Shown: in pieces, positions 51,253 through 60,683 of the stretch
Numbering within the stretch: the first letter of the stretch is position 1
Layout of the letters: every line of letters starts with the position of its first letter
Assembly (NCBI GenBank): GCA_963783085.1
Contig: CAWAMJ010000008.1
Coordinates: forward strand, 186,001-250,000
Origin: CAVYUC01 sp963783085
Lineage (GTDB): Bacteria > Bacteroidota > Bacteroidia > Bacteroidales > Prolixibacteraceae
Reading direction: 5' to 3'
DNA: 64,000 nucleotides
Program-made: the position numbers and the translations under genes
Notes under the pieces: model-generated
What the model saw: only the letters and a program-made list of their open reading frames with translations
Told to the model about the DNA's origin: nothing
The model's database searches: none

Positions 51253-52049
51253 TTAAAGAGGTTTAAAATAAGCAATCCAATTGAAATTACCGATGCAGTT
51301 ATACTTAACGGTGCAGAATACGGAAGGTTTTTAGCCCCGTATACTTTTGTGCTGTGTTCAACATATATTACGTCGTGGGGCAATACGTAATAATACGGTG
51401 AAAAAATAAGTTGCGGATCAGTCAAATCCAATTCTGCAACGTGTTTGCCTTCCGGTAATTCCCTGATAAGTTTGACGTTACGCCGGTTGCCGTAATCGGT
51501 AACATCGCCCGCTGCACCCAACGCTTCAAAAATCGTAAGCTGGTTTTTTACCATCAGTTTTTGTCCGGGTTGGTTTACCTCTCCGAGTATTGTCAAATTT
51601 CTGTTAACAAGTTTTACAAATACAGATGCACTTTCCAGATACCGGTCAACTTCCTTTTGAATAATGTCCCTTACTTCTCCCGTGGTTAAATCTCCCACTT
51701 TTATTTCGCCCAACTGAGGGTAAGCAATATTTCCATTTTCATCAACCAAATATGTTATTAATTCCAGGCTGTTGGCTGAGTTGCCAAAAGAACCCATTGA
51801 TCCCTGGGTGTTTGTCAGGTTCAGAAATGCAGCATTCAGCGGGTCATCGCTAATGACCTGAATAAATAACTGATCGTTAGGCCTGATTCTGTACGTTTCA
51901 GGAAGCGGGCCATTCGTATAGGTGAGGCCTGGTTGTATATTGTTTAAATAGGTTAACTCATTCAAAGGTGTACTGCACGACGAGAAGATTAAAACGATGA
52001 TAATTGAAAGCCCAAAAATTTTATACAATCTGTAACTACTGGTTAGCAT
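51249..52049 (-). CDS. Polysaccharide export lipoprotein, Wza/SLBB family
   Basis: A 266-residue lipoprotein with signal ending FSSC (Cys25). The polysaccharide export domain includes YRIRPNDQLFIQVISDDP near residue 54 and the SLBB parts GNIAYPQLGEIKVGDLTTGEV and NLTILGEVNQPGQKLMV. A C-terminal hydrophobic helix (SITASVISIGLLILNLF) would cross the outer membrane as in Wza. It forms the outer channel for capsular or exopolysaccharide. The stop overlaps the wzc start by 4 nt. The wecA-like gene lies upstream by 157 nt. Confidence 0.9.
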   Translation of the reverse strand: MLTSSYRLYKIFGLSIIIVLIFSSCSTPLNELTYLNNIQPGLTYTNGPLPETYRIRPNDQLFIQVISDDPLNAAFLNLTNTQGSMGSFGNSANSLELITYLVDENGNIAYPQLGEIKVGDLTTGEVRDIIQKEVDRYLESASVFVKLVNRNLTILGEVNQPGQKLMVKNQLTIFEALGAAGDVTDYGNRRNVKLIRELPEGKHVAELDLTDPQLIFSPYYYVLPHDVIYVEHSTKVYGAKNLPYSAPLSITASVISIGLLILNLFK

Positions 52050-52206
52050 GTCTGTTCTTTTTTTAAAAATCCAAATGTAATAAAATATTCGTGAGGTCGC
52101 GGCGTGGTTATTGTCTATTTAACCATCATTTTTTAATTCCATGTAAAATTGCTTTTTAACATTTAACCCATCCAAAGCTGAATGTTTTAATTACCTACAG
52201 AATTTT

Positions 52207-53286
52207 TTACAAATAGAATTCTTTTTGTTTTGGCGTCCGCCAGCGTAACACCAGAGAAGGAATCGTGGATAATCCTGTTGCAGATAAAAAGAGAAGCAAA
52301 AACTGGATATTAATATTCAGCGCCAAAAAATTAAAAACAAACGCCAATAAAACAATGCTTATGTTACCGGCGATTATTACAAGAGTAACATGAAAATGAT
52401 TTGGGAAAATTTTTAATAACCGGTGGTGGATATGATTCATATCCGGTGAAAAAGGTGAACGATTCTGCATCAATCGAATGGTAATAACCCGCATTGTATC
52501 GATAAGCGGGACTACAATAATCGCGAAAGATACAGTGGGAGCTGCCGCTATGGAATAGTGCATTGTTTTTATAATGTTAAATTCATTGAATTGAATAACC
52601 AGTGCGGAAATAATCAGGCCTACAACAAGCGAACCGGTATCACCCATAAACAGCTTGTTATTTTTACCAAAAACATTGAAGATGAAAAAACCGATCACGC
52701 TGCCTGCAAGGGCGAACGACATGATTGCGAACTGAATATGACCTGCAAGAAAAAACCATGTTCCAAAAACAGATGCCGCCAGCATGGCTAATGCGGATGC
52801 CAGTCCGTCGATTCCATCAATGAGATTAAATGCATTTATCACCGCTATCATAATAAACAACGACATAAGCAAACCTGTAAAATAGTGAACGTGGTAATAT
52901 CCAAGCATACCATGAAAATTTGTTATTTTGACATTTCCGAGAGTAATCAGAAGAACCGAAGCAAAAATCTGTACAACAAATTTCTTCCTGGCGGAGATAA
53001 TCAGTAAGTCATCTTTTAACCCGATGAAAAACATCATAATTACCGACGCAATAATATATTTTAATGAATCAAAACTGTAGCCGTCGGTTGCAATGATTGT
53101 ACTAAGGATAAATCCGATAAATATGGCAATCCCTCCTAAAGGAGGCACTGTTTGAGTATGGACTTTCCGTTCGTCAAAAGCTTCAAAAAGCTTTTTTGCT
53201 CGTGCTACTTTGATAATTGCAGGCACAGTAATCAGTACAATCGAAAAACTGATTGTAAAAGATGCCATGATTAAAAAAAGTTCCAT
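52207..53286 (-). CDS. MraY/WecA-family undecaprenyl-phosphate glycosyl-1-phosphate transferase
   Basis: A 359-residue polytopic membrane enzyme with about ten hydrophobic segments. The family motifs are VPPLGGIAIFIGF near residue 48, FIGLKDDLL near residue 86, NAFNLIDGIDGLASALA near residue 151, FMGDTGSLVVG near residue 213 and NHIHHRLL near residue 283. Members transfer a sugar phosphate (often GlcNAc-1-P) to undecaprenyl phosphate and start polysaccharide synthesis. It is the first gene of the minus-strand cluster with wza and wzc. A close paralogue lies at 56215-57375. Confidence 0.92.
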   Translation of the reverse strand: MELFLIMASFTISFSIVLITVPAIIKVARAKKLFEAFDERKVHTQTVPPLGGIAIFIGFILSTIIATDGYSFDSLKYIIASVIMMFFIGLKDDLLIISARKKFVVQIFASVLLITLGNVKITNFHGMLGYYHVHYFTGLLMSLFIMIAVINAFNLIDGIDGLASALAMLAASVFGTWFFLAGHIQFAIMSFALAGSVIGFFIFNVFGKNNKLFMGDTGSLVVGLIISALVIQFNEFNIIKTMHYSIAAAPTVSFAIIVVPLIDTMRVITIRLMQNRSPFSPDMNHIHHRLLKIFPNHFHVTLVIIAGNISIVLLAFVFNFLALNINIQFLLLFLSATGLSTIPSLVLRWRTPKQKEFYL

Positions 53287-53306
53287 AATGTCAGATCAGG
53301 TATACG

Positions 53307-53335
53307 TAAATATAATCTTTCATTTGCTGGCGCAA
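53307..53335 (-). promoter_or_regulatory. Promoter candidate for the wecA-like/wza/wzc cluster
   Basis: Read on the minus strand, TATATTTA (53307-53314) is near the TAnnTTTG consensus, with TTG at 53333-53335 18 nt upstream. The predicted start near 53300 lies about 14 nt before the ATG. Confidence 0.4.
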
Positions 53336-53494
53336 TTTACGTCTATTTAACAACATTAAAGTTTTAAAAGCAGTATTTTTTTTGAACCATTGATTTTTTT
53401 TAATGAAATGAACGTTTTTTGCAGATGAACACGGTGTTTCATGCTGAATGCCGATTTTTTAAATTTCATCAAAGTAAAAAAATCTTATAAAAAT

Positions 53495-53525
53495 TTTGGA
53501 TTTATTCTAATAAACATTAGCTTTA
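53495..53525 (+). promoter_or_regulatory. Promoter candidate for the 733-residue T9SS gene
   Basis: TTTG at 53495-53498, a 19-nt spacer and TAGCTTTA at 53518-53525 (one mismatch to TAnnTTTG). The predicted start near 53532 gives a leader of about 45 nt ending AAACCTAACAAT before the ATG. Confidence 0.5.
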
Positions 53526-53576
53526 GATTATCAATAAGAAGCTGATATTCATTAACTAATCACAAAACCTAACAAT

Positions 53577-55778
53577 ATGAAAGTCTTTAAATCGAATCTC
53601 TTTCTATTATTCTTTCTATTTCTCTACAATTTTTCTTTTACTCAACCCGCTGCAGGAGATATTGCATTTGTCGGGTTCAATGCCAATAATCCGGATGGAT
53701 TTTCTTTTATCATCCTTGCTGATATTGCGGGTGATGCTGTTATCAACTTCACAGATAAAGGCTACACTGCCGGGAATTCTTTTCTGTCTGGTGAGGGAAC
53801 AATAAGTTGGTCTGCACCGCCCGATGGCCTTCTTGCCGGAACAGTAGTGCATATTTCCAACAATGACACCTGGACCGCCAGCACCGGAAGCTTATCGGGA
53901 AGTATAACGCTGGCTGAAGCCGGCGACCAAATCCTGTCCTATACCGGTAATGAATCATCGCCTGTATTTTTAGCTGCAATACAATATAATTCAAGTGGAA
54001 TGTGGGATGTTGACGCGGTGAACAATGATGAATCGGTGTTACCGCCAGAACTGATAAACGGATTAAATGCGGTAGCACTTCCTTTAACTTCCAATGGCAT
54101 TTACATTGGCAACCTTGATGCAACAAACACAAATTTAATTTCGCAGATTAACGACATTTCACATTGGTATAACAATAAAAATATTCATCTCGACATACAA
54201 GCGGAAGCGTATCCATACAATCTTCTGATATCATCGGGGAATTGGGCAGAACCAACGAATTGGAAAATGAACAGTATACCTGATGCATCTGTAAGTGCAA
54301 TTATCACCGAAGGATGCAGCGCAACAGTAAATGATGTGTTTTCAACCTGCAAAAAGTTAATCATTGAACCAAAGGCGTCTCTTACAATTACTTCCGGTAA
54401 TATTTTAACAATAAATAATGATTTACTAATCAAATCCAGATCATTGACATTAACAGGAAGTATTATCAGTAACGGCACCCTTTCAATCTCTGGTGAAACT
54501 ACTATCGAACGATATATTCCAACCGAAGACTGGCATCTTGTATCCTCTCCTGTTTCCGGACAGGCATTAAATAATTTTGCAGCCACAAATCAGCTTGAAA
54601 TTGATTCAACCGAAAATGATTTTGATCTGGCACCGTATAATGAGCCGGAAGATAGTTGGGGCCCGTATGTTACTGCAGTAAATAGCACTGCAATGGTCTT
54701 GGGTAAAGGATATTCCATGCGACGTGCGGACGTTGCCGGTACCACAGGAATTGTTGAATTTTCCGGAACTTTAAATACCACGAATGCTGATGTTGCCATA
54801 AGCAGAAATAATTATGGATGGAATTGCATTGGCAACCCTTTTCCTTCAGCCATTTCTGCAACCGGAACAGGAAGTTTTTTGAATCTGAACGTAGCGGAGC
54901 TTGACCCTGAATATGCAGCCTTATATGTGTGGGACAACACCATCAACGATTATATAACTTACAACAATACCCGAAACGCAAAAATAGCTCCTTGCCAGGG
55001 ATTCATCGTCAAATCGAAACCAGGAGGCGGAACGATAAGTTTTACAAAGGCTATTCAGACACATACCACTGAATCTTTTAAATCCGGGGAAATCCTATTG
55101 CCCACCATTTATCTAACCGCGCAGGCCGGGCAAAATATTAACACCACTAGTTTTGTTTTTGCTGATAATATGACACCGGGACTTGATCCTTCATTCGATG
55201 CCGGAAAATTAAAAGGAAATCCGTTTTTTTCCCTCTACTCTAAAATTGATGAAAGCAACACCGGTTTTGCCGTACAATCCCTGCCACTGAAAAATTTCAG
55301 CCAATTTCGAATCCCGCTCGGCCTTGATTTCGAAAAAGGTGGCGAAGTAACTTTTTCAGCCACCGGCGAAAATTTACCCGAAAACATGCAGATTGTCCTT
55401 GAAGATATACAAGCCCCGGAATATAGTCACCTGGAAAGAGAGAAAACGTTCTACACCACAACAATCAATGCAGGTTCAAAAGGCGATGGCCGCTTTTTTC
55501 TTTTATTTCAGGAAGGGGAAAAAACCAACGCATCCTTTAATTCAACAAACCAGTTTAAAATTTTCACCAGAAACAACAAGATCGTTATCAAAGGCCATGT
55601 GCAAACAACTTCAATTGTAAAGCTTTTCAGCATTACCGGAAAGATTTGCAACACCCCTGTTTCAATTTCTGAAAATGAAACCATTTTAGATGTTATCGAC
55701 GTCACCCAGGGAATTTATCTCCTGCAAATTAAACAGAACAATAAATATTTTTCCGAAAAAATTGTTATTTCCAATTGA
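53577..55778 (+). CDS. T9SS-exported protein with lamin-tail-like N-terminal domain
   Basis: A 733-residue protein with signal peptide MKVFKSNLFLLFFLFLYNFSFTQ. The first region (about 25-195) begins AGDIAFVGFNANNPDGFSFIILADI and reads like a lamin-tail-type beta sandwich. A middle part (about 225-330) resembles autotransporter-type beta repeats (IEPKASLTITSGNILTINND), followed by a region with IERYIPTEDWHLVSSPVSG and GWNCIGNPFPSAI, often seen in T9SS substrates. The end (about 660-733: IKGHVQTTSIVKLFSITGK, GIYLLQIKQNNKYFSEKIVI) is a type A sorting domain. It should be carried over the outer membrane and anchored or released. No catalytic motif was found. Confidence 0.85.
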   Translation: MKVFKSNLFLLFFLFLYNFSFTQPAAGDIAFVGFNANNPDGFSFIILADIAGDAVINFTDKGYTAGNSFLSGEGTISWSAPPDGLLAGTVVHISNNDTWTASTGSLSGSITLAEAGDQILSYTGNESSPVFLAAIQYNSSGMWDVDAVNNDESVLPPELINGLNAVALPLTSNGIYIGNLDATNTNLISQINDISHWYNNKNIHLDIQAEAYPYNLLISSGNWAEPTNWKMNSIPDASVSAIITEGCSATVNDVFSTCKKLIIEPKASLTITSGNILTINNDLLIKSRSLTLTGSIISNGTLSISGETTIERYIPTEDWHLVSSPVSGQALNNFAATNQLEIDSTENDFDLAPYNEPEDSWGPYVTAVNSTAMVLGKGYSMRRADVAGTTGIVEFSGTLNTTNADVAISRNNYGWNCIGNPFPSAISATGTGSFLNLNVAELDPEYAALYVWDNTINDYITYNNTRNAKIAPCQGFIVKSKPGGGTISFTKAIQTHTTESFKSGEILLPTIYLTAQAGQNINTTSFVFADNMTPGLDPSFDAGKLKGNPFFSLYSKIDESNTGFAVQSLPLKNFSQFRIPLGLDFEKGGEVTFSATGENLPENMQIVLEDIQAPEYSHLEREKTFYTTTINAGSKGDGRFFLLFQEGEKTNASFNSTNQFKIFTRNNKIVIKGHVQTTSIVKLFSITGKICNTPVSISENETILDVIDVTQGIYLLQIKQNNKYFSEKIVISN

Positions 55779-55797
55779 AAATCAAAATTTGAAACCA

Positions 55798-55974
55798 ATG
55801 AAAAATTCAGGTAATAAAAACGCGAAAACCAAAAAAATTACTCGAAAAGAAGCCATCAAAAAAGTTAGCTGGACTGCGTTGACTGCTTCCACAATGATTT
55901 TTTTGGAGACAAAAGCCTATGCATCTACTTCCGAAGCAGCGACACCAAACAACCCAAACAGAAACCAAAGGTAA
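55798..55974 (+). CDS. 58-residue membrane-targeted small protein following a T9SS gene
   Basis: The ATG at 55798, 19 nt after the T9SS stop, starts a 58-residue frame: a basic head (MKNSGNKNAKTKKITRKEAIKK), one hydrophobic segment (VSWTALTASTMIFLE, about residues 23-37) and a polar tail rich in Asn, Pro, Thr and Ser. It looks like a signal-type or single-span peptide. Similar short frames with an ITRKEAIKK-like opening are recalled next to T9SS substrates in related bacteria, but this was not tested. Function unknown. A longer frame from 55690 would run inside the upstream gene and was rejected. Confidence 0.6.
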   Translation: MKNSGNKNAKTKKITRKEAIKKVSWTALTASTMIFLETKAYASTSEAATPNNPNRNQR

Positions 55975-56214
55975 AACCGGCTACAAGTAACATGTTGTTT
56001 TGAAAACAATTGGTTTTTTTTACAAAGACATTATGCAACAACAAAAATGCAGGTTTTGTGTTAAAATTATCGCATCATTAAATTCTAACTGAAACAGCAA
56101 TTGTGTTTGTTGAAAAAAAGCCGTAACTTTTTTACCGTTTTTCGAGAGTGAATTTTTAAAAGCTAAAACTGATTTAAAAATTAAAAAAATACCAATACCC
56201 AAAAGGCACCATAT

Positions 56215-57375
56215 ATGAATATACTATTAACCATTATTTCGTTTCTTTTGAGTTTTGTTCTTGTCGTTTTTACCATTCCAGCAATCATAAATGTGGCAAA
56301 AGTTAAAAAACTTTACGAACCATTTTGCGACAGGAAAGTCCATACTGAAACGATTCCACCGATGGGAGGTGTTGCTATTTTTATCGCCTTTGTTCTCAGC
56401 TCAGTTATTGCAACCGACGGTTATAGTTTTCATACTTTAAAATACATATTGGCATCTGTTTTGATGATGTTTTTTATTGGTTTGAAAGATGATCTTTTGG
56501 TCATTTCAGCAAGAAAAAAATTTCTGGTACAATTAGCTGCCGCGCTGTTACTTATAGTGCTGGGAAATATTCATATTACAGACTTACATGGGATTTTGGG
56601 TTTTCACCAAATCAATTATACCGGAGATTTGATTATTACGTTATTCGTAATTTTAACAATTACAAATGCATTCAACCTGATTGACGGAATCGACGGCCTC
56701 GCTTCGGGACTGGCTTTATTGGCAACGGTGGTTTTGGGCTTCTGGTTTTTAATTTCCGGACATGCTCAGTTTGCCATTATTTCGTTTGCGCTGGCAGGCA
56801 GTGCAGCCGGATTTTTTCTTTTTAATGTTTTCGGCACAAAAAATAAACTCTTCATGGGCGACACCGGCTCGTTGATTATCGGGCTGATAGTTTCTGTTTT
56901 GGTAATAAAATTTAATGAATTAAATACTATAAAGACAGCACAATATGCTATTGGGGCAGCTCCGTCCGTATCTTTTGCGGTTGTAATTGTTCCGCTTATC
57001 GATACTTTGCGGGTTATTACTATCCGGTTAATGCAAAACCGTTCGCCTTTTTCACCGGATAAAAATCACATACACCACCGCCTGCTTTTACTGGTGCCAA
57101 GCCACCGCGTTGTTTCTGCAATAATTATCACCTCAAATGCATTTATAATCGGTATAGCATTGTTGTTTAATCATATTTCATTTAATATCAACCTTCAGTT
57201 TCTAAGTATCTTTTTTATCGGATTAATTCTTTCTTTTGTTCCATCGATACTGGTAAGGCTGAAAACTCCGGTACAACCTCAAACAGCTGAAATCAGGAAA
57301 ACCATATTTTTGAATCGTCCTGAAGTTTATCGCCAGAAAACGAAAGAGCCGTTTTTTTCTATTTTTAAAAACTAA
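56215..57375 (+). CDS. MraY/WecA-family glycosyl-1-phosphate transferase, second copy
   Basis: A 386-residue paralogue of the protein at 52207-53286, with the same motifs in the same order: IPPMGGVAIFIAF, FIGLKDDLLVISARKKF, NAFNLIDGIDGLASGLA, FMGDTGSLIIG and NHIHHRLL. Identity is visibly high over the first 300 residues; the second copy has a longer polar C-terminal tail (EIRKTIFLNRPEVYRQKTKEP). The two copies point away from each other and flank the T9SS gene and its small companion. The stop overlaps the stop of the convergent SusC-like gene by 11 nt. It may be a duplicate specialised for another polysaccharide. Confidence 0.9.
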   Translation: MNILLTIISFLLSFVLVVFTIPAIINVAKVKKLYEPFCDRKVHTETIPPMGGVAIFIAFVLSSVIATDGYSFHTLKYILASVLMMFFIGLKDDLLVISARKKFLVQLAAALLLIVLGNIHITDLHGILGFHQINYTGDLIITLFVILTITNAFNLIDGIDGLASGLALLATVVLGFWFLISGHAQFAIISFALAGSAAGFFLFNVFGTKNKLFMGDTGSLIIGLIVSVLVIKFNELNTIKTAQYAIGAAPSVSFAVVIVPLIDTLRVITIRLMQNRSPFSPDKNHIHHRLLLLVPSHRVVSAIIITSNAFIIGIALLFNHISFNINLQFLSIFFIGLILSFVPSILVRLKTPVQPQTAEIRKTIFLNRPEVYRQKTKEPFFSIFKN

Positions 57376-60300
57376 TATTGATACCCGCCAAAATTGTTGC
57401 TGATGCCGGGCTGAAGCCGTAATTCACTCCCGGCAGGTTTAACAGGCTGCTCAGAGCTGCAGCATTTCCATTCGGGTTAGATGACAGGGAAAGGTTTTGT
57501 AACGATATAAAAGCACGCGTGGCCTTTGTTCCGTTAATGACAAATTTGTATCCAACATCAAGTTTGTTAAGCCGAAAGAAACTGCCGTTTTCTACCATTC
57601 CGGAATTTGGACGGGCGTTTTGATTTGGATCGTTGAAATGAACCCGCGGCATTTCGTATACAGCAGCTTCCGGCAACGATACCCGGTACATTTCGGCAGC
57701 TCTGTTTCCCCAACCTCCGGATGCGTGCGTTATCATTTGGTTCAGATTGTAAATTTCATTTCCATGGGATCCATCGAAAAGCAACGAAAAGTCGAACCGT
57801 TTGTATATTGCCCCAAATAGTATTTTATAAGTGAAATCAGGATTTGGGCTCCCCACAATCGTCATATCATTTTCATCGATTTTACCGTCGTTGTTCAAAT
57901 CTTCAAATTCAATATCGCCAGGTGCGGTATTTTCATTCTGATAATAAGTATCTGTATTATCGTCATACGAATTTAAAACTTCGATTTCTTCCGGGGTTTG
58001 AAATATTCCAGCCATTTTATATCCCCAAAAACTTCCTGTTTCTGCTCCTTCTTTTAATATCGAAACCGGAACGTTGCTGTTTCCCAAATAGTAAAAATTG
58101 GATGCTCCCTGGAATTCATCGCCCAAATCAAGAACTTTATTTTTTGTGGTAAGAATGCTCATTTCACCAAAAATGCCGAAATCACCCAAATCTTTTTTAT
58201 AATTCAGGTCGATTTCAAAACCCGGATTATAAATCCGGGCCGAATTGTACCACCTGCCTGTTTGTATACTTTCCGGTTGCCTGTTGAGGAAAGCCACATG
58301 CTCCCTCACGCGGTCGAAATACTGAAGTTCCAACTGCATATCGGAGCCAAACCAGCGCGACAAAATACCGAAGTTCCATTCTTCCGTAGTTTCCCAGCGG
58401 GCATTCGCAACAACCGGTTCCGAAACAGGTGAAATTCCAAACTGCGCAGGTAGTTGCGACAAAACGTCATAATTCAGGCAGCGAAAATTAGCGGCGCCGG
58501 GAATCCCCCATCCCAGATTAAATTTTAAAGCAGAAAGAAAAGATTGCGAATCATTTTCATTTTGATACAACCAGATTCCGGCTGAGAACGACGGGAATAT
58601 TCCGAAAAGATCCTGGCCATTTTGACGAAGCAGTTTTTCCCTTCTGAACACAGCATTTACATCCAGCGTTTGGCGAAATGCATAACCTGCGCGGGCATAA
58701 AAAGCGCTTACCCGCTTTGAATTTTTTCCTTCAAGATAAAAACCGGCATCAGTTGTTTCGGCCAATCCGGCATTTTGCCAAAAACTATTTTGACTTTTCG
58801 CCTTGAGATAGTTCTCTTCAGAACCTAATAAAAATGACCATTGATGTTCGCCTTCCAAATCTTCGTAACTGAAATAGTTCGATACCTGCCAGTTATAAAT
58901 ATTGCCCGTTTGGTATTTTCGGTATTGCAACCCTTTAAATTCATATTCCTGCCCAACCCAGTGACTATTATATGTTTGACCGAAATCATTGTAATTGCCT
59001 GATGCCGAAGAATGGAAGGTAAGATTCGGCAGTAGCCGAACGTTTAACGAGAAATTCCCAAGGAACTGAGAACCTGTATTTTCTGCCAGTGCATTGGCAA
59101 TAAACTGCAATGGATCAGCATTTCCGAAGACGTTGTTCAAACGGTTAATTTGCGAAACTTCTGATTGATGAATTGGCGGATATATTTCGGCGTAAACCAA
59201 TGGATTACTGCGGGAAAAATAATTGTCGGAATAAACAGCCGCTTTTTGAGTTGCCTGTCCAAAAGCCAGATTAAGTTTAAAATTGAGCCACTTGGTAGCC
59301 TGAAATGAATTATTGAATTGAAGGCGGCCGGTTTTAATTCCAGTGCCTTCAACAACTCCGCGGTTAAAAAGAACGTTGCCCGACAGGTAATAATTCATTT
59401 TTTTTCCGCCTCCCGAAACGGACAGCGTATGATCCGTGAAAATTCCGGTGTTTATGCTTTTGTCGATCCAGTTTTTACTGTCAAAACTCCTGTTGATTCG
59501 CAGTGGCTCACCACCTGCAGTAATAAGCGACTGGTCCAGCAAATCGAAATATTCGTTCCCACCGAGCAGGCTGATATTGTTTTCCTGAACGTGAATTCCA
59601 ACCAGGGCATTGTAGTTTAGTTTCACAGATCCTTTCTCACCACGCTTTGTATTTATCAGGATAACACCGTTTGCGCCCCGCGACCCGTAGATGGCAGTTG
59701 CCGCTCCGCTTTTCAATATTTTTATTTCTGCAACATCGCTGGCGTTTACGTAAAATAAAGGATCAGGGGCAACAAAACCGGCGGGTAAATTTAGTCCACT
59801 GTTGAGGACAACGCCGTCGACAATGTAAAGCGGTTGATCAGAAACCTGCGATTCTATTCCTCTGATGTTTACCGACAAACCTCCTCCCGGAAGATCGTTG
59901 TTTTTTTGAACATTTGCTCCTGAAAACTTTTCGAGAATTCCGGCAGTACTTAACTCCGATGATTCAAAATCTTTAGGGATTCCGGAGGAAAATGAAAAAG
60001 AAATGTTATCCTGTTTCCAGCGGAAATAATTAAAATCAATGGTATCAGATACAGATACAAATGCTTGTTTTTCCTCGTGAATCAAAGTTACCTGAACCAA
60101 TTCCTGACTGCCCGTAACCGCTATTCTCTGTGTGCTGTAGCCATTTTTCAAAAAAATTAACACAGCATTTTTATTTTCCGGTTCGAACTGAAAATAGCCA
60201 TCACTAAATGAAATGGTGGCAAAATCGGTTCCTTCCTCTTTGATGGTTACCCCCGGAACCGGCACTCCGTGCTGATCAGTTATTATTCCCCGCACAACGG

Positions 60301-60403
60301 GTTGCTGTGCATTTGAAAAAGCAGAACAAAAAATAAGGAGCAAAAAAATACTTAATGAACAAAAGGTTGATATTTTTAGGGAATGTACCATTGTTTTTTT
60401 CAT
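57365..60403 (-). CDS. SusC/RagA-type TonB-dependent receptor without a SusD partner
   Basis: A 1012-residue outer membrane transporter from the ATG at 60401-60403 (signal peptide KKTMVHSLKISTFCSLSIFLLL). A frame extending to 60457 adds an unlikely hydrophobic lead. A carboxypeptidase-regulatory-like domain (VRGIITDQHGVPVPGVTIKEEG) is followed by a plug with GGGLSVNIRGIESQVS and AATAIYGSRGANGVILINTKRG, and a barrel ending ATILAGINISF. No susD or regulator is adjacent: the upstream gene is UPF0182 on the other strand. TACATTTG at 60463-60470 on the minus strand is a likely -7 box. It may import a substrate that needs no SusD, or pair with a distant one. Confidence 0.9.
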   Translation of the reverse strand: MKKTMVHSLKISTFCSLSIFLLLIFCSAFSNAQQPVVRGIITDQHGVPVPGVTIKEEGTDFATISFSDGYFQFEPENKNAVLIFLKNGYSTQRIAVTGSQELVQVTLIHEEKQAFVSVSDTIDFNYFRWKQDNISFSFSSGIPKDFESSELSTAGILEKFSGANVQKNNDLPGGGLSVNIRGIESQVSDQPLYIVDGVVLNSGLNLPAGFVAPDPLFYVNASDVAEIKILKSGAATAIYGSRGANGVILINTKRGEKGSVKLNYNALVGIHVQENNISLLGGNEYFDLLDQSLITAGGEPLRINRSFDSKNWIDKSINTGIFTDHTLSVSGGGKKMNYYLSGNVLFNRGVVEGTGIKTGRLQFNNSFQATKWLNFKLNLAFGQATQKAAVYSDNYFSRSNPLVYAEIYPPIHQSEVSQINRLNNVFGNADPLQFIANALAENTGSQFLGNFSLNVRLLPNLTFHSSASGNYNDFGQTYNSHWVGQEYEFKGLQYRKYQTGNIYNWQVSNYFSYEDLEGEHQWSFLLGSEENYLKAKSQNSFWQNAGLAETTDAGFYLEGKNSKRVSAFYARAGYAFRQTLDVNAVFRREKLLRQNGQDLFGIFPSFSAGIWLYQNENDSQSFLSALKFNLGWGIPGAANFRCLNYDVLSQLPAQFGISPVSEPVVANARWETTEEWNFGILSRWFGSDMQLELQYFDRVREHVAFLNRQPESIQTGRWYNSARIYNPGFEIDLNYKKDLGDFGIFGEMSILTTKNKVLDLGDEFQGASNFYYLGNSNVPVSILKEGAETGSFWGYKMAGIFQTPEEIEVLNSYDDNTDTYYQNENTAPGDIEFEDLNNDGKIDENDMTIVGSPNPDFTYKILFGAIYKRFDFSLLFDGSHGNEIYNLNQMITHASGGWGNRAAEMYRVSLPEAAVYEMPRVHFNDPNQNARPNSGMVENGSFFRLNKLDVGYKFVINGTKATRAFISLQNLSLSSNPNGNAAALSSLLNLPGVNYGFSPASATILAGINISF

Positions 60404-60462
60404 AAATAAGCTCTGGTAAAGTATGTAAAACAGACCGAAAAAATCTGCAAAAAGCAAGAAAA

Positions 60463-60470
60463 CAAATGTA
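60463..60470 (-). promoter_or_regulatory. -7 box of the third SusC-type gene
   Basis: TACATTTG on the minus strand fits TAnnTTTG exactly. No TTTG lies at the standard distance. The predicted start near 60456 leaves about 53 nt of leader. Confidence 0.45.
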
Positions 60471-60683
60471 GCATTTTTAGAGGTTAATTATAAAAAAACA
60501 ACCAGTAATGTTCATTAAAATAACGTTAATTCTGAACAAAACTGTCTGTTGCAAATTTCCTGAATTCAAATAAAATAACCGATTGATGTAACCCTATCGT
60601 CAACAGTATGCGTATTACCGGTAAACTACTGATTGCAACGTATTGATTTTACCTGATAAAACAACAACTAAAAATAACCCGAC

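Noticed and set aside
55690..55797. N-terminal extension of the 58-residue protein into the T9SS gene
   Set aside because: The extension lies inside the sorting domain coding region in another frame and has no signal; the ATG at 55798 gives a sensible membrane-targeted peptide.
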